DNA from: Cardinalis cardinalis
Lineage: Eukaryota > Chordata > Aves > Passeriformes > Cardinalidae
Reading direction: 5' to 3'
DNA length: 64,000 bases
NCBI GenBank assembly: GCA_014549065.1
Contig: JACDOX010000040.1
Location: 1,017,456 to 1,081,455, forward strand
Within the stretch, counting starts at the first letter, position 1. Each line of letters starts with the position of its first letter. The notes below the pieces were generated by a model. The model saw nothing but the letters and a program-made list of their open reading frames with translations, did no database searches and was not told where the DNA came from. Shown piece by piece: positions 27,201-39,800 of the stretch. Both the position numbers and the translations under genes were made by a program.

Positions 27201-28592
27201 CATAGAGTTTCATTGTATTCTGACAGATTTTTCCAGCCCCTGTTAATAAGCTCAGCAAGTAGAGAATGAATAGAAAAATATGCTGGGGCAGATTTCTATA
27301 GCTCTATAAAGTATAATATCTTGAGGAATTCAGTTAAGGGCCAGTGCCTGGTATTTACTATGCATTAGAAAACTTTGCCCATACATCAAGANTGTGCTAG
27401 AAATGCACCCCTTAGCTTTTCTGTGACTGTAATATAACTGGAATCCTTGCCTGACTTCAGTGGTATAAGTTTTTAAAGTGAGATTAGAATCAGAAACCAG
27501 ATTTACTTGCTGTGTTGTCACATGATGCACATGTTGCTCCTTACAGCAGATTCTTTATTTTTTTCAGAGAAATGTGAATGTTGAATGACTTACACAATTT
27601 TTGAATATCTATTTTCATTTCTCTTCTCTTGGCATCTCTCCTTCCTAAACTTACCATAAGTTTCAGTTTAGTGTCATGAGGGAAAATATCAGGAGAGGTT
27701 CTTCAATTTCATTTGCTTCAGTAATTATTTGAGATTAGGCAATTTGCATTAATACTACCNCTATTATTTTTGTTGATATTGGTGCTCTGCCTAATATCTC
27801 TGAAATATGGGCTGTTCACAATCTGCANAGAAGCAGCCTCAATACTGCCCGTCAAACTTAGACAAAAATNATGTTAAAATATAATTACTTTTTTATTGCT
27901 ATGCTGGTCTTTCTTTCCATTGTTAATAGTTTCTTACTTATGGGTATTGGAATATTTATTGCCTTGCTTTTGTCTCTGTCAGTGGTGTTTCCTTTAAGAA
28001 ATAGAAATAATTTTAACAGTTCACAATCGCTTATTTAGTTGTTGATACCTCCTGAGAAACACAGTGCTCCATGGGAATTATAGATGAAAGCCTGTTACTG
28101 ACTGACTTGTTTATCTGAATTTTATAGGAGCTTTAAGGCATTATATTATGAATGGCTGGANAAAGAATTTAAACATTAAGTCTTCAGCTGCTTACGAATG
28201 TGTCTGGAAAAGAACATAAAAGTGTGCTTGTACTGCGGTGGATCTGAATGTGTGGNGTTGAATCTACCACAGGCAAAAGGAAACAGGACCAGTGAGCTAG
28301 CACAGAAAAAGCACACCCTGTCCTACATCTTCTGGCAGTAGTGGTTATTGAGATGACTGCAGTGACATCACTGGTTTAATTATATAAGACAGGAAAAAGC
28401 AGCAATTTNCAGTATGGCAACTTCACACTGGCAGATTTTCCTATTGGCCGTAGCGAAGACTTTGCCTTCCTAGAGAAGATGATTTTGAATGCTGCTTCNG
28501 CATGCCGTGTAAATCAGGCTGCATTGAGAGCCGTTCTCCAGTTGATAGTATGTTGCATCTCTGATGGGATGTGTGTGTGTGATCCTTTTGAG

Positions 28593-28606
28593 CACCTCTA
28601 GAGGTG
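28593..28606. repeat. Perfect 14-bp palindrome
   Basis: CACCTCTAGAGGTG is self-complementary, and it follows a short GT run (about 28571-28580). It could be chance. There is no matching regulatory consensus that I can name with confidence. Confidence 0.4.
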
Positions 28607-30164
28607 TCTGAGCCATTGCTTGTGCTTCTGAGAACAAAAGGTAGATTATTCTTTGGCTGGTCTTTTCTAGTTAGGCCTTCAACTTCTATAGACTTCTAAG
28701 ACATTTCAGTTGTCAACTGTTCTACTGTGTTGTGTTTACATTTTGTTTAGCACTTGGCTGCCAATATGGCAAACTACTAGTAATTTGTTACTGCTGGATC
28801 TGTATATCACATAGCAAAAATATTTTTCAAAGCTNTTTTGATTGTCCACTCTTAACCAGCATTCNCCTTCAGNTGATTAACTCAGTACTGCATATAGTTC
28901 TTTAGATTGCCTTTGTCTATTCAGGTATGATTTTCTTTTATGTTCTTTATTAAGGCAACAGCGGCTTAATGGAATAATAACTGCATTTTCATTGACACAT
29001 TTCTACTGAGAATATGTGTGCTAAATAAAAAACTGTGCACTGGAGGAGTAATAAAGTGGTGACTTCTGCCTACTCTCTTGCCACCTGATTTTCCCCCTAC
29101 TTTAATTTCTCTTCCTTCTGCTCTANTTCATGAGAAATAATGTGTTTTCTATAAGTTTCATCATACTGCCACCCACTTACCCACCCTCTCTTTCACAATT
29201 TTAAAAAAGGAAAAATGCAAGGTTTACAACTGATTTTCATGGCAATTACACAGAACTGAGATTTTCAAATGTTATATGATAACATTCAGATGGTATAGGG
29301 CTGTAAAATACAGAGAAGCCTCTGTAACTATTTTCCAAGCAGTAGTTTCTCTGAGACATTCAAAGCCAAAAGTGGTTGACATTACTTTGAATTATTACTT
29401 TTTTCCTTTATGCAAGGGNAAATATTCTGTAGCCTTTAATTCTCTTTAATATTTTAAAATTATTAACACTTTGATTTTGCNTTTCTGTAGGCTCCTATGC
29501 CCTTCNTTATCAGTTTCTTCTTTTTCATCTGGTACATGAGTTTTTCAGTGAGTCACATTTTGGTGTGAGTCATGTGCATATTGATTCAGGGAGATGCAAA
29601 AGTCTGTCATTAACATGAGAAATTCCATTAACTTAATTGCAACTGTTCTTGTGGTTAAATTTCAAGACTCAAAAATAAAAGTACCAAATTCCTTCCGTTT
29701 TTGAACAGCCCATATTTGTGTATAGCCTTCCTTACATACCAGCATAGGTCAAATCTACTATACCTGTGGGATGGAAAGGCATTCCTAGAGGTGCATTCTC
29801 TAGCAGAGTGTCCTTGCAGTCCTTATGACTTCCTGGGTGAATTCTATTTTAGGGCTTTATGCTTCATATGCTAAGTTCTTTTTAATGGTAAAGTAAAGCA
29901 CTTGAAATGCTTTGACATTAAGCATTTAAAATTAAGTGTGCAAATAGTCTGATTTATTAGTATTAGGTATGTGCTCAAAGTTAGACAAGTATTTATAGTA
30001 CAGGTTCACTTTATTTTAGCTAATGTTAAGAAAGAGAAATTAATTTGGCAGTTCAATCCTGTCCCAAACACATATATTAGAGTGGAGTAAGTTATGAAAG
30101 TGCCTATGTTTTGATACTTAATAGCGAAGTAGCTTAATCCATAGATTAAACAAATAACTTGTAT

Positions 30165-30465
30165 TAAATCACAGAATTCACTGAGTTGGAAGGGGCCCAC
30201 AAGGATCATCAAGTCCAATTCCTGGCCCTGCAGAGAGCCATCCAAGTCTCACATGCTGCCTCTGAGACTGTTGTCCAAATGCTTCTTGAGCTCTGTCAGG
30301 CTGGTGCTGTGACCTCTGTCCTGGGGAGCCTGTGCCAGTGCCCAAACACCCTCTGGGTGCAAAACCTTTTCCTGATGTCAAACCTAAACCTTCCTTGACA
30401 CAACTTCAGGCCAATTTTTTGGGTCCCGTAACTGATCACTTGAGAAAACAGATGACCTATTAGGT
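30165..30465 (-). mobile_element. CR1 LINE fragment, antisense
   Basis: The + strand shows AATCACAGAATTCACTGAG and TTGGAAGGGGCCCACAAGG, then 'atcatcaagtccaa'. Next come 'ggctggtgctgtgacc', 'ctggggagcctgtgccagtg', 'ccaaacaccctctgggtg' and 'aaccttccttgacacaactt'. This is the standard reverse-complement 3' end of an avian CR1. Similarity continues weakly through the 'actgatcacttgagaaaaca' region. Three overlapping open frames of 67-79 codons here arise from the repeat and are not genes. It is truncated and has no coding capacity. Confidence 0.92.
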
Positions 30466-31739
30466 TTTTAAATCCTAAAACTTTTGTTTTATGAATGGTT
30501 TCATCCTTCTATGAGAGTAGTACAAAGATTAAGAATCATCTTAATGTTTGTTATTTATGCTACATGCAAGGATGAATTAAAATTTCAAATGTATTGCTCT
30601 ACTTTCAATACATGTCCAGATGTATTCATTTTATAATCTCATTTTTATTTAAAATTTTGACCTTATTCAGTATGCCTTGTACTTGCCATTTGGTTCCAGG
30701 ATGTATTTCCTGTATAGTGTCAGATCCTGCTCTGGAGACAGTGATTTATTTTGGGGTGCTCATCATGATAGGTGTCAATGGCACTTGCCCACTGAAGGGC
30801 AGAAGCTACATAATCACATAGTTGTATATGTATGTTAATTANTCACATTTGCCTAGTTAATGCATCTTGTGTTTGCTGCATGTGGTCATTTCACTTGACT
30901 CTGCTGGCTTCAAGTGACAGGAATTTCTTCTCGGAATCAGATATTGAGTTCAAGATCAGTGATCTTGAGTTCCAAGGGTGTAACTGCTTCCGATGTGGTG
31001 TTTCTTTTGGAGCCCCAGTCAGAAATATCACATGCAGCTGGGCTGATGTGCAGTGGTGTAGAGACCAAGATTCCACATCTGGGACTGCTGGAGCTGGGAT
31101 TTGCAGGNTACTTAGGCTCATATACCATTGAGAATCGTCACAGAGTCTCCCAAGATGGTTCCTGACGTAGCCCAGCATTTGTGCAAACTCACCTTCGGTT
31201 TCAGCATAGCCAGCAGATCAGGAGCACAAACTTAGGGACCATCTTGGAGTGTTGAAATGACATGTCTAGCATCCCACAGGGATTAAGGCAGAGGCAGGTG
31301 CAGAGTATTCCTCTCCATATTCTGCTGCTGTAAGTACAAGACTGTCTTTGTCTTCCTGATACTTCTTTGTAGAATATGGGACCTGCAGTCAAACTCTACC
31401 CACACTCAGAACGAATGAAAGAGATGCAGACTTGGAACATGTTTGTGAAAGAATGGCAGCAGATGTGCAGTGTAAGGTGAAAGACAAAATAAGGAGGNTG
31501 GGAAACAGAAAATCATTAGTAGGGAGAAGGCCTTGGGGGATGTGGGAAAAGTGTGCCCAGGTTCCCAAAACCTTTCACTGTCTGTGAGACATAGGATGTA
31601 TGTCATAATTGAGGCTCCTCCTTTTCAGGATCCTTACTGAATCTCAGAAGGGTGTATTTGCTTAATGCCGGGATGCTGCTGTAGAAAAATAGTAACTGAT
31701 TGTGTTATATGTTATGCCCTAATGCTCTTTTTCCTTCTG

Positions 31740-31880
31740 CATACCTCAGGCATTGTCCCCTGAGAGCAGCTTGGGCAGCAGCAGGGGGAGCACTGAGAGC
31801 ACAGAACAGTGTCCCAGCTCTTCTGTCCCTGGCTTGACTGCTGCAGCTGCTGGGGACAGCTGTGGCAGAGATAGACCTGC
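31740..31880. other. GC-rich patch of unknown nature
   Basis: A short stretch is distinctly richer in G and C than the surrounding intron, with GCAGCAGCAGGGGGAGCAC, CTGCTGCAGCTGCTGGGGA, and a CTGTCCC/GGGACAG inverted pair. It lacks CpG enrichment, so it is not a CpG island. No protein or repeat family is recognised. Confidence 0.4.
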
Positions 31881-32448
31881 TCATCCAAATTTATAGAAGA
31901 AATTCAGGAACAGTTTCTGTTCTATTAGTTCTTAGTAATAATAATGTCAAAATAGAATACTAAGTAACAGACCTGTAATTTTGTGCTTTTATTCCACAGT
32001 GTAAGGTACATGTCCTTTGGGCCAAGGAGAGTTAGAAGCACATCTCTGTTAGGATGATTGAAAATACATGTTTGCCAAATTATTTCTAAAGAATAAACTT
32101 CCTACTGACCTCATTGTTTCAAACGGAGTGGCAGCACTTGGCTTATCAAATGTCTGAATGCTTTCTGCCTCCCNTAAGCAGAACAATATTGCCTTCTGGA
32201 TTTCATCTTTACTGCTCCATTTAAAAATATCGTTTCCTAACAAAGATAAATGATAAGGTAATGTTCGTGTCTCCAGAGCTATGATGCAATAGCAAACAGT
32301 AAATGTCCTGTTATTTTGCACCTTTAATAGTTTGCTGATGATGTTTGGCTCTAGCAGATACTGTTTGAAGGGGTATATGAAATACTTCTGCAATTGGATG
32401 ATATTGTAAAAAAAATCAGATACAAGAAAGAAAGGTTTTGATGTTTGG

Positions 32449-32520
32449 TTTTAGGTTTCACTGGACTAGTTCAGGAAAGTCTCCTTTTAGGTTTCACTGG
32501 GCTAGTTCAGGAAAGTCTCC
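32449..32520 (+). repeat. 36-bp tandem duplication (two copies)
   Basis: The unit beginning TTTTAGGTTTCACTGG and ending CAGGAAAGTCTCC occurs head to tail at 32449-32484 and 32485-32520. There is a single A/G difference (GGACTAG versus GGGCTAG). The near identity implies a recent event. It could be length-polymorphic. Confidence 0.9.
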
Positions 32521-35520
32521 TATGTATTCCAAAAGAAGGGAATTGAGTAATATTTTTCCTAGCAGTGTCTGCTTACAAATGTCAAGGCAGTAAGCAGACC
32601 AGTCTTCAGTAAAAGCTGAGAAAAAAGGAGGGACTGAAAGGAAATAAGACGTCTTTTAAAATTTACTGTATTCCTTAAATAAACTTGTCTAGGTAATAAG
32701 GTTNTTTGTTAGATAGGAGATAGTTAACATTTGGTAAAAAGAAGGTCATACATAAANGTATTTATGTATGTTTTATACATGGTGTACAGCCTCTGAGCTG
32801 TGAACTTGGTGACTGTAAATAATCGTTAAGATTAAAGCTGCTCTCACCTTCTCTTGTTGTTGACTTTTAAGAGTAGAACAGACTTTTTCTGCTTTTTCTT
32901 TCTGTATTCATCATTCTCTCTGTTGATAAATATTGCCTTGCTCTTTTAGATTAGGATAGAGATTCCAAGTTATTGTGATAGACAATCTGGTGTACATACA
33001 TGTTTTGGTAATAAATAGGCTCTTTATAAAGTGTCCTTCAGTCTAAAGTGTCCTAGCACCCAAATTTTTGCCATTTGCATAGATGGAGGCATGAAAAGGA
33101 ATGCTTCCATACCTAAATTTTGGAAGACATGATTTAAATANTCATTAAGTATAAAAATGGGAGGTGATGTGATAGTAGTGTCTGGAGAAAATTTGTCACT
33201 AGTTGTAGTGGTAGAATGTTCTTATGCTAGATCTTACTACTGTCCCACTGCTGTATCACTATTATTCTCTCTTTATTCAGAGAAATTACTTTCTTAGCCT
33301 TTTACTACTGCAAGCAATGTCTAATACTTGTTTCAGTTTTCCAGTAAAAACCAGAACTCTTAATAAAGCTTTAATTCTCTATTAATATCTTTGTGATTTC
33401 TTTACCAAATTTTCCTTTTGCATATCATATCTAATATCATGTAAGGTTTTCTGTCTGTTCTGTTGAGGGTATGTGTTGCTTATGCTTGCTTCTTCTAGCT
33501 TAGGCAGAACTTCCCTTACTGAAGCTCAGTACTGCAGTTTATATTGGCTTTGCCATTTCATAATGTCTAATTCNATTAATGAGTAACTGTGATTTAGATG
33601 GCATTTTTAACTACATTTGTTTGGGTTGTTTTAACTCCAAACAGGCATAAATAAGAGGTTCTAAATGGTGCCTGTTTTTCTTTAGTTGACAGAAATATCT
33701 TCTACTCTGTTTATTTATTTATTTTCTGAGANGTGGGCATAAATAACTTCGGTTTTACTAAAACTCTCCCTACAGGGCTATATCAAGGCTTTCCAGTAGC
33801 ACACACAGAATTAGATTTTCATGTTCAAAGGACCTCTAAGGAGGCAAAATTAAATTATACAACAGAACAGAAAAATTAGGGAGTTCTGGGAAAGGAATGA
33901 AGGCTGTGAGAGAGTAACAGGAAACTGTGTGGTCTGGGTTTAGAGTTTTATGGGTTTGTGTGACAGTCTGAGCTCTGTGAATGGATTGTAGACTTTTCTG
34001 TATCTTGTTTGCCTCCTCCAGACACATGCCTCTTCCCAGAGTATGCAACCCCAGTCTATCAAATTTGGGGCACTTGTGACCCTTTTCTCTCATGCAGCTA
34101 TTAACTCCTTCCTTCCTCTTTGCAACTGCAGCTCTCTTTCCCTGCAGTAATTCCCACATATCTCTCTCCACTGCTTGGGAGGAACTGGGCATCTGTCAAG
34201 CAGGGATGGGTGAGAAAGGTGATGGCAATAACTGTTTCTTCACCCTCCAAATAGACTTTTCCTAACAGTGCCTTTTTAGTGCCTTATTGGTGTCAGAAAT
34301 CTGTGCAAGTGTAAAAAGAGCTCACCCTGATCTGCAGTAGTCTGTAAATTAGTCTATATCATGCTCATACCTGCATTGTCTAGTTGCNTGACAGTACCAG
34401 TTTGTTCCAGTCATGTGCCTAACGAACTCTGGCATTGACTGATCCTTTTTCAAGTGATCAGGAGATCTGACTAGATACTTTCCCCTTCCTCTCATTCACA
34501 TTGACATTAAATTCCTGTGATTCACACTCTATCTTAGGCTATGTAATACATCTAATGGAAATATACAACTCTCATTCTGCCTGTGTATTTTGGTTTTGCT
34601 GTTCAATAGATGTTTGGCATGGGGTTTTTTCACTCTGTTCCTGTAATGGCTAAATTCTCATATGCTCCCCCTTCAGTGACTCTATTATAATTCATCTTCC
34701 TTTAGTTGTGTTAAAAATTTCTCACTTATGTGTGTTTTGAACCTTTACAGGGTGCACTGACATTTTTACATGACTTTGTATTCATTCACTTCCATCGGCT
34801 TGTAAGGTTACAGCTAAAGTGTGTCACCTGCCTTCCTGTGCTGAGCACTGCTGCAGTTCTTTGCTTTTTACTCCAGGGGGCAAGAAATGCTTTATTCTCT
34901 GGTACAGCAATTCTGAGATTTAAAATAAAAGTGTAGGGCAGCCACCATGGAAGATGGTGTCATAAATAGAGGGGAAAGACCTCTAGTCTGCTTCCTTTGT
35001 CTATGCAAATACCTAGCAATAATAGTCTTTCACGACCTACACTCTGCAGAATTAACCCGATGCTTTTAATCATCAGTGTGAGAATAATGGTTGCTATGGC
35101 AACATGTTCTGTGGTACTACTAAAGTATCAAAATAACCTAATGAAATACCATGCTAAGAATGTTTTAGAAATTGACTTCTAAAATAAAAAGTAAATAAAT
35201 CCACCTAACTTTACAAGATATGGATAGATTCATGAAGTCTGCAACAAGGGAACAACCATTTTCTAACCGAGGGGAATCAGCATAATGCAGTGGGGTATAT
35301 TGTGTTTCTCATCTTTGATGCATCAGTTGAGATAGAATTTCTAAATNTTTTCCCTGCTTAAATCAATGGTATATCAACAACTTTTGTGTTAAGAAGTTAG
35401 CACAAGAGTCAAGAGTTGAGTGATCCTCAGATGTTACACAGTTNTAGTTAGTGCCTGTGTGTGTGGTGCTTTTGTTTCTCCTACAGTTTCCATCAGCTTG
35501 TGTTCATCTTTAGAGCTGCT

Positions 35521-35582
35521 GCTGTTTCTCTACTTCTTTTTCTCCCTGCTTTTCTTTCACTTCTCCATTCCCTTCCTTGCAG
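35521..35582 (+). promoter_or_regulatory. Strong splice-acceptor-like tract without a recognised exon
   Basis: About 60 nt of nearly pure pyrimidine ends in CCCTTCCTTGCAG at 35582, as good as the acceptors of the real exons. It lies about 1.1 kb upstream of exon E. Following sequence read in phase 0 gives QTPCISLFCWLK and then a stop. A possible weak donor AG/GTGTTG sits 50 nt downstream (35632/35633). If ever used, this would be a 50-nt frame-breaking cryptic exon. It may equally be an inert pyrimidine tract. Confidence 0.35.
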
Positions 35583-36695
35583 CAGACTCCATGCATTTCT
35601 TTATTCTGTTGGCTAAAATAATCTGCAATTAGGTGTTGGGTTTTTTAAGATGATTTTTACATGGACCCCATAGCAGCGCTTTAGGGTTAGTGTTACCATC
35701 AGATCGATACCATTGTCTCAAACAGTGCTATTTTGGTCCAGCCACTTCTGAAAGAAGTGGTCCTAAACACAGTATTTAGTATCTGAGTATCAGGCAGGCT
35801 GCTTAAGTAAATTTGAAGCAGGCTAGAACAGCTATTTCATATACCAATTTAGAATTAGTGTGTGAAAATTACTTTTTTTTTTTTACTTGTAACAATTTGT
35901 GTTGATGTGAGATTTTAAAAATCATTGATTACTGGGTTAACTTTCCTCCTTCTTCTCCGAAAATTAGTAAAAATTACCGCTGCAATTCAGTTAGGGTGGA
36001 TTTTCCTGTATAGCAAAATAACATAAATATATGGAAACTGACCACTGTTCCTATTTCTGTCTGTCATAGAAAATTAGGATACTGGTTTAAGCAAAAATCA
36101 GCATTTTTCCCTTATCACTCAGATCATTATGTAAGCCACAGTGTTCATAAGTCAGTGATTATTCCTGATACTTTTCCTCCCTTTCAGACTATAAAGCAAA
36201 ATAATACAGGTCATTTTAAATACATCTTTTGCCTATGAAATAAGATACCACATTTATTACTGATAAATATAATGCAAAACCTGAAACCTCATCTTTTGAC
36301 TGATTTAGTAGTTTTTGTCTGCAAAAATATTGGACCCATCCAGGCAAATGTTAGTTTTTATTCTTTGTGGAATATCCTGAACTTAATGATATTACAGCAA
36401 ATTTTAAAGTAAAATTAAGTAGAAATTGCCAATTTATTGATAATAAAGACAATAAATATTTTGTATGTATATTAATATATTCACTCAATTTTAAAGTATA
36501 ATCACAAGTAGCTCAATATGCACCTTCCTTAGGAAGTATTTTCATACAACAGTTTAACAGTAGGTACTTTGGATTAAAATAGCAGTTTATCTTTTGGTAT
36601 TTCTGATGGGACGCTCTTAAGTTCATGAGATAAAAAGTTTCTTTACAATATATATCACTGTGTTTAATTTGAAANTTTTGTTTCTTTATGCACAG

Positions 36696-36836
36696 AGGCC
36701 TTCTTCAATGCGTTTATCACCGAGGGAGGAAGAAGATGATGATACAGCTGAAAATACTTGTGGGCCTTCTGGTTTATGGGAAGCACTCACACCTTGTAAT
36801 GGATGCAGGAACCTCGGATTTCCCATGCTTGCACAG
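36696..36836 (+). CDS. ANKS1B: ANKS1B exon E: acidic stretch and conserved Cys motif
   Basis: This 141-nt symmetric exon (phase 0 to 0) follows TTTATGCACAG and is followed by donor GTATGT (36837). It encodes RPSSMRLSPREEEDDDTAEN, then TCGPSGLWEALTPCNGCRNL, then GFPMLAQ. There is an acidic cluster followed by a highly conserved block with a C-x2-C arrangement (PCNGC). The GLWEALTPCNGCRNLGFPML block is, from memory, essentially identical in mammalian ANKS1B, making this exon the firmest identification in the window. The first eight residues or so are more variable. Its function is not known from sequence; it lies in the linker before the SAM domains. Confidence 0.97.
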
Positions 36837-39800
36837 GTATGTGATTCCCTTTTCATCATGAAACTTAGTAACTATGGAAGAGATGCTTAATCTCTGCCTT
36901 AACCCTAAGAGTTATTTATAATCTTGCCTGATTCCCTTCAAAATTGTTACTTTCACTCTTCATTTTAATGTCAAAAGCTGCTTCCAGAATTAAATGTTGG
37001 TGTTCAGTCATCCTGCTATAATAATTCATAAGAGTTCATAATTCATAAGAGTTNAATATGGAGACTGGTGTTTACTACCCCTATTTTAGATGGATAGTTG
37101 CTGTGTTGGATAACTTTCTTTTCCATCTGGAAAGAATTTTTGAAGTTGCATAGTTTCCTTTGGGATAAGTACTCTATTTTTGACCAGCTTCTAATTAATA
37201 AAATGACATCTCAGCTACTTTCTTTATAGAATTAATTGAGGACATCATGCATAACTCAACTGATGTAAGAATATAGCCTAAGACTTCTTTTGAAGATTAT
37301 GTAAGTTAAAGAAGAAATTCCCAAACATTTTCAAATGCTCATCATAATACAGAAGAGAATAAATAAAAGTGGGTAATATATTTGAGTCTAAGTCCCAGCA
37401 ACTCTCAGAGGAGACCAGTCTACAGTATCTACCAAAGCATTCCAGCAGCTGTGTCCTGAACAAGTGATATTGTACTGCTCCAGAACAGGATGATGCTTAT
37501 TGCTGCTTCTGGGTCTCCCTTGTTCTCTCCCCCCACCATAAATTAGCACTCTCATTTGTGTAACATTTTTCCTGCACTTTTTTTTTTGTAGCGTTGACTG
37601 AAGACCTGCCAAATTTCTGTTTAGAAATGCCTGGTGTTTTTTCAGTTGCATCCTTACTTGGCACTACATTTAAATANCTTTGTCAGATTCTTGTATACCA
37701 CATTGGAATTCCATATCCTGTCTCCCCCCACTTCATACACTGTTGCTTTCATACCGTGACTGTACGTTTTATTCCCTTTAAGTCTCGTGGGACTTGCACC
37801 TGTTTGAAGTCAATGCTGAAGCCTTCCCTGCAGTCAATGGAAACAGGATATGGCAGCTCATGTGCTTGAATAACAATGAGCACTGCCCTGTCTCTTGATA
37901 AGGAGCCTTTATATTCCTTTCCCCTTTCAGAGGCTGTTTCCTACTTCGTACTATCCATCATTTTAGACGTTTGGCAAAGTGCGGCATTGTCGGAATCATC
38001 CTGATTTACAATCGGAGTACTAGTTACTAATTCCTNGTTTTTAAGGATTTGTTTCAAAACATGCTTCTTAAATGGAACTTTTCTTGTTTAAATATCACCT
38101 GTGGTTTAATTATTGTTAAGCTTGCCTATGATGAACATACTTGCCATTTTTATTTCCTAGTTTTAGAAAATATTTTTTGTTTTCCTTGTTTCTTCTNTAG
38201 GTAAGGTATACATAAAGTGTGCTATAGAATTGAGGGATGCATTTGAAATGTGTAATCAAGTGTGGTTGTTTGGTNGGTTGGTATGTCTTTCCTATTTATA
38301 AAGAGAGATTCATTTCAACTATGATGTAGGTTTTAAGATAGTGATTCCTGAATGAGTGTTATTCATTGTACTTAAATTTTAAGCTCAGACTTATGGCATC
38401 TCATCCTTCTTGCTCTGACAACAATANGATTTTTAATTATAAGTACAAAAAAGAGTATATTTCTTATGCCTTCNTTTGTGATATGGCAGATTGCCTTTCT
38501 AGATTGCTTCTATCCATAAAAATTCATGACAGAGATAGTTTTGGTCTTTTGTTGATTTCTTTTTATGGGAGAAAGGAAAGAAGTTAGGTAGTGAAAAACC
38601 TCCAGACTGAAAGCCAGTAACTTCGATTTTTATAAATTGTNGCCATCAGTGTATACAGTCTTTCAAACTGTTAGCTAATCTGTTGGATCTTTCGCATTTA
38701 CTTAAGACAGTAGCAGAGAACATCTTGTTCTAAGGGATTGAAAACACAAAGTATATATATGTAAGTTTCTGGGTTAAGAACGGTATCTGGAATTGGTCTA
38801 ACAAATTATATATTGTGTGCAATAGCATTTTTTAGGTAAAAGTACAAAAATATGTTTCTGATACTCATGTCAGTGCACTAACATATCAGAAAGTGCAGAC
38901 TTCATCGTGAANAAACAGTGAGATAAGGAATTTGACACGGTGTCTTAAAATTTGTACTCTCCTAAAGATCCAAAAATAGGGAAAAGGCTCTATCAATTAC
39001 TCTTGGACTCAAACAAGTTCATTTTTACACTTCTCCTTTAGTTAAAAATAGATTTTACAATCATACAAATATAGTGTGTTTGCACATCAAAGGTGAACAA
39101 ACATGAAGATTGATTTTTGCTTTATATACACAGTCAGAGGCACAATGATAACATGAAATTGAGTTTTAGGTTAGATTATGAAAATGTCCATCTGTGACCT
39201 AGTGAGCTAACAGTTTTCAGTATGCCAAAGGAGAGGGCAGTAATCTCCTTGACAAACTTGGTTTCTTTTTTGCGGTTAGGGAAAAAAGCTTGTCTGGAGG
39301 TACTTCTGGCATGCAGTGTGTTATTGCTGTCTCTACTGTGCTGGGAAGTGTCATTTTAGAAAGGGCTATTATAGAATGTTCTGTGTAAAATGTTATTTAA
39401 GACCTAGCATAGCAGTAATACTGGTGTTCTCAGAACAATCAACTCTCTTTTACAATCTCAAAATTGGTGAAGTACTGGAAGAGCTTTATGGAAAAATCTT
39501 TGTGCATTGTAAAAATTTCAGGGGTTTAGAATATGCAGCTGGATTTTTGGAGTTGAGACATGTCTTATTTTAGCAAAGAGTCTATTCCGCTTGTAGGTTG
39601 TGANTTAAGGTTAATTTGGGCTGTTGCTTTGTTCTGGAGTTAATCTTTGGTTTAGGGCAAAAATTGAGTACCCACATACATATTTACATTTTCTTGAGAA
39701 TAGAGCAGAATACTCTAAATGTATGTATATAATTCCATTTTCTTTTTCATGTATAGCATACCTTGAATATTTCTCTGCTAAGAGACAAACAGGGCCTGAT

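Larger units (their letters stand above)
16523..36695 (+). other. ANKS1B: ANKS1B intron D-E (20.2 kb)
   Basis: This is the largest intron in the window, with a GTAAGT donor and a TTTCTTTATGCACAG acceptor. Inside are an antisense CR1 fragment (30165-30465), a 36-bp tandem duplication (32449-32520) and twin hairpins (21226-21269). It also holds a loose inverted repeat (24121-24196), a small GC-rich patch (31740-31880), and a strong but apparently unused acceptor-like tract ending at 35582. I searched for further exons of the known protein between exons D and E and found none, and the phases (0 to 0) join directly. Open frames here, including 18479-18769 (+) and 33836-34192 (-), show no domain. 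Confidence 0.82.

Noticed and set aside
30178..30398. Overlapping open frames on both strands
   Set aside because: They are entirely within the antisense CR1 3' end, which does not encode protein here.
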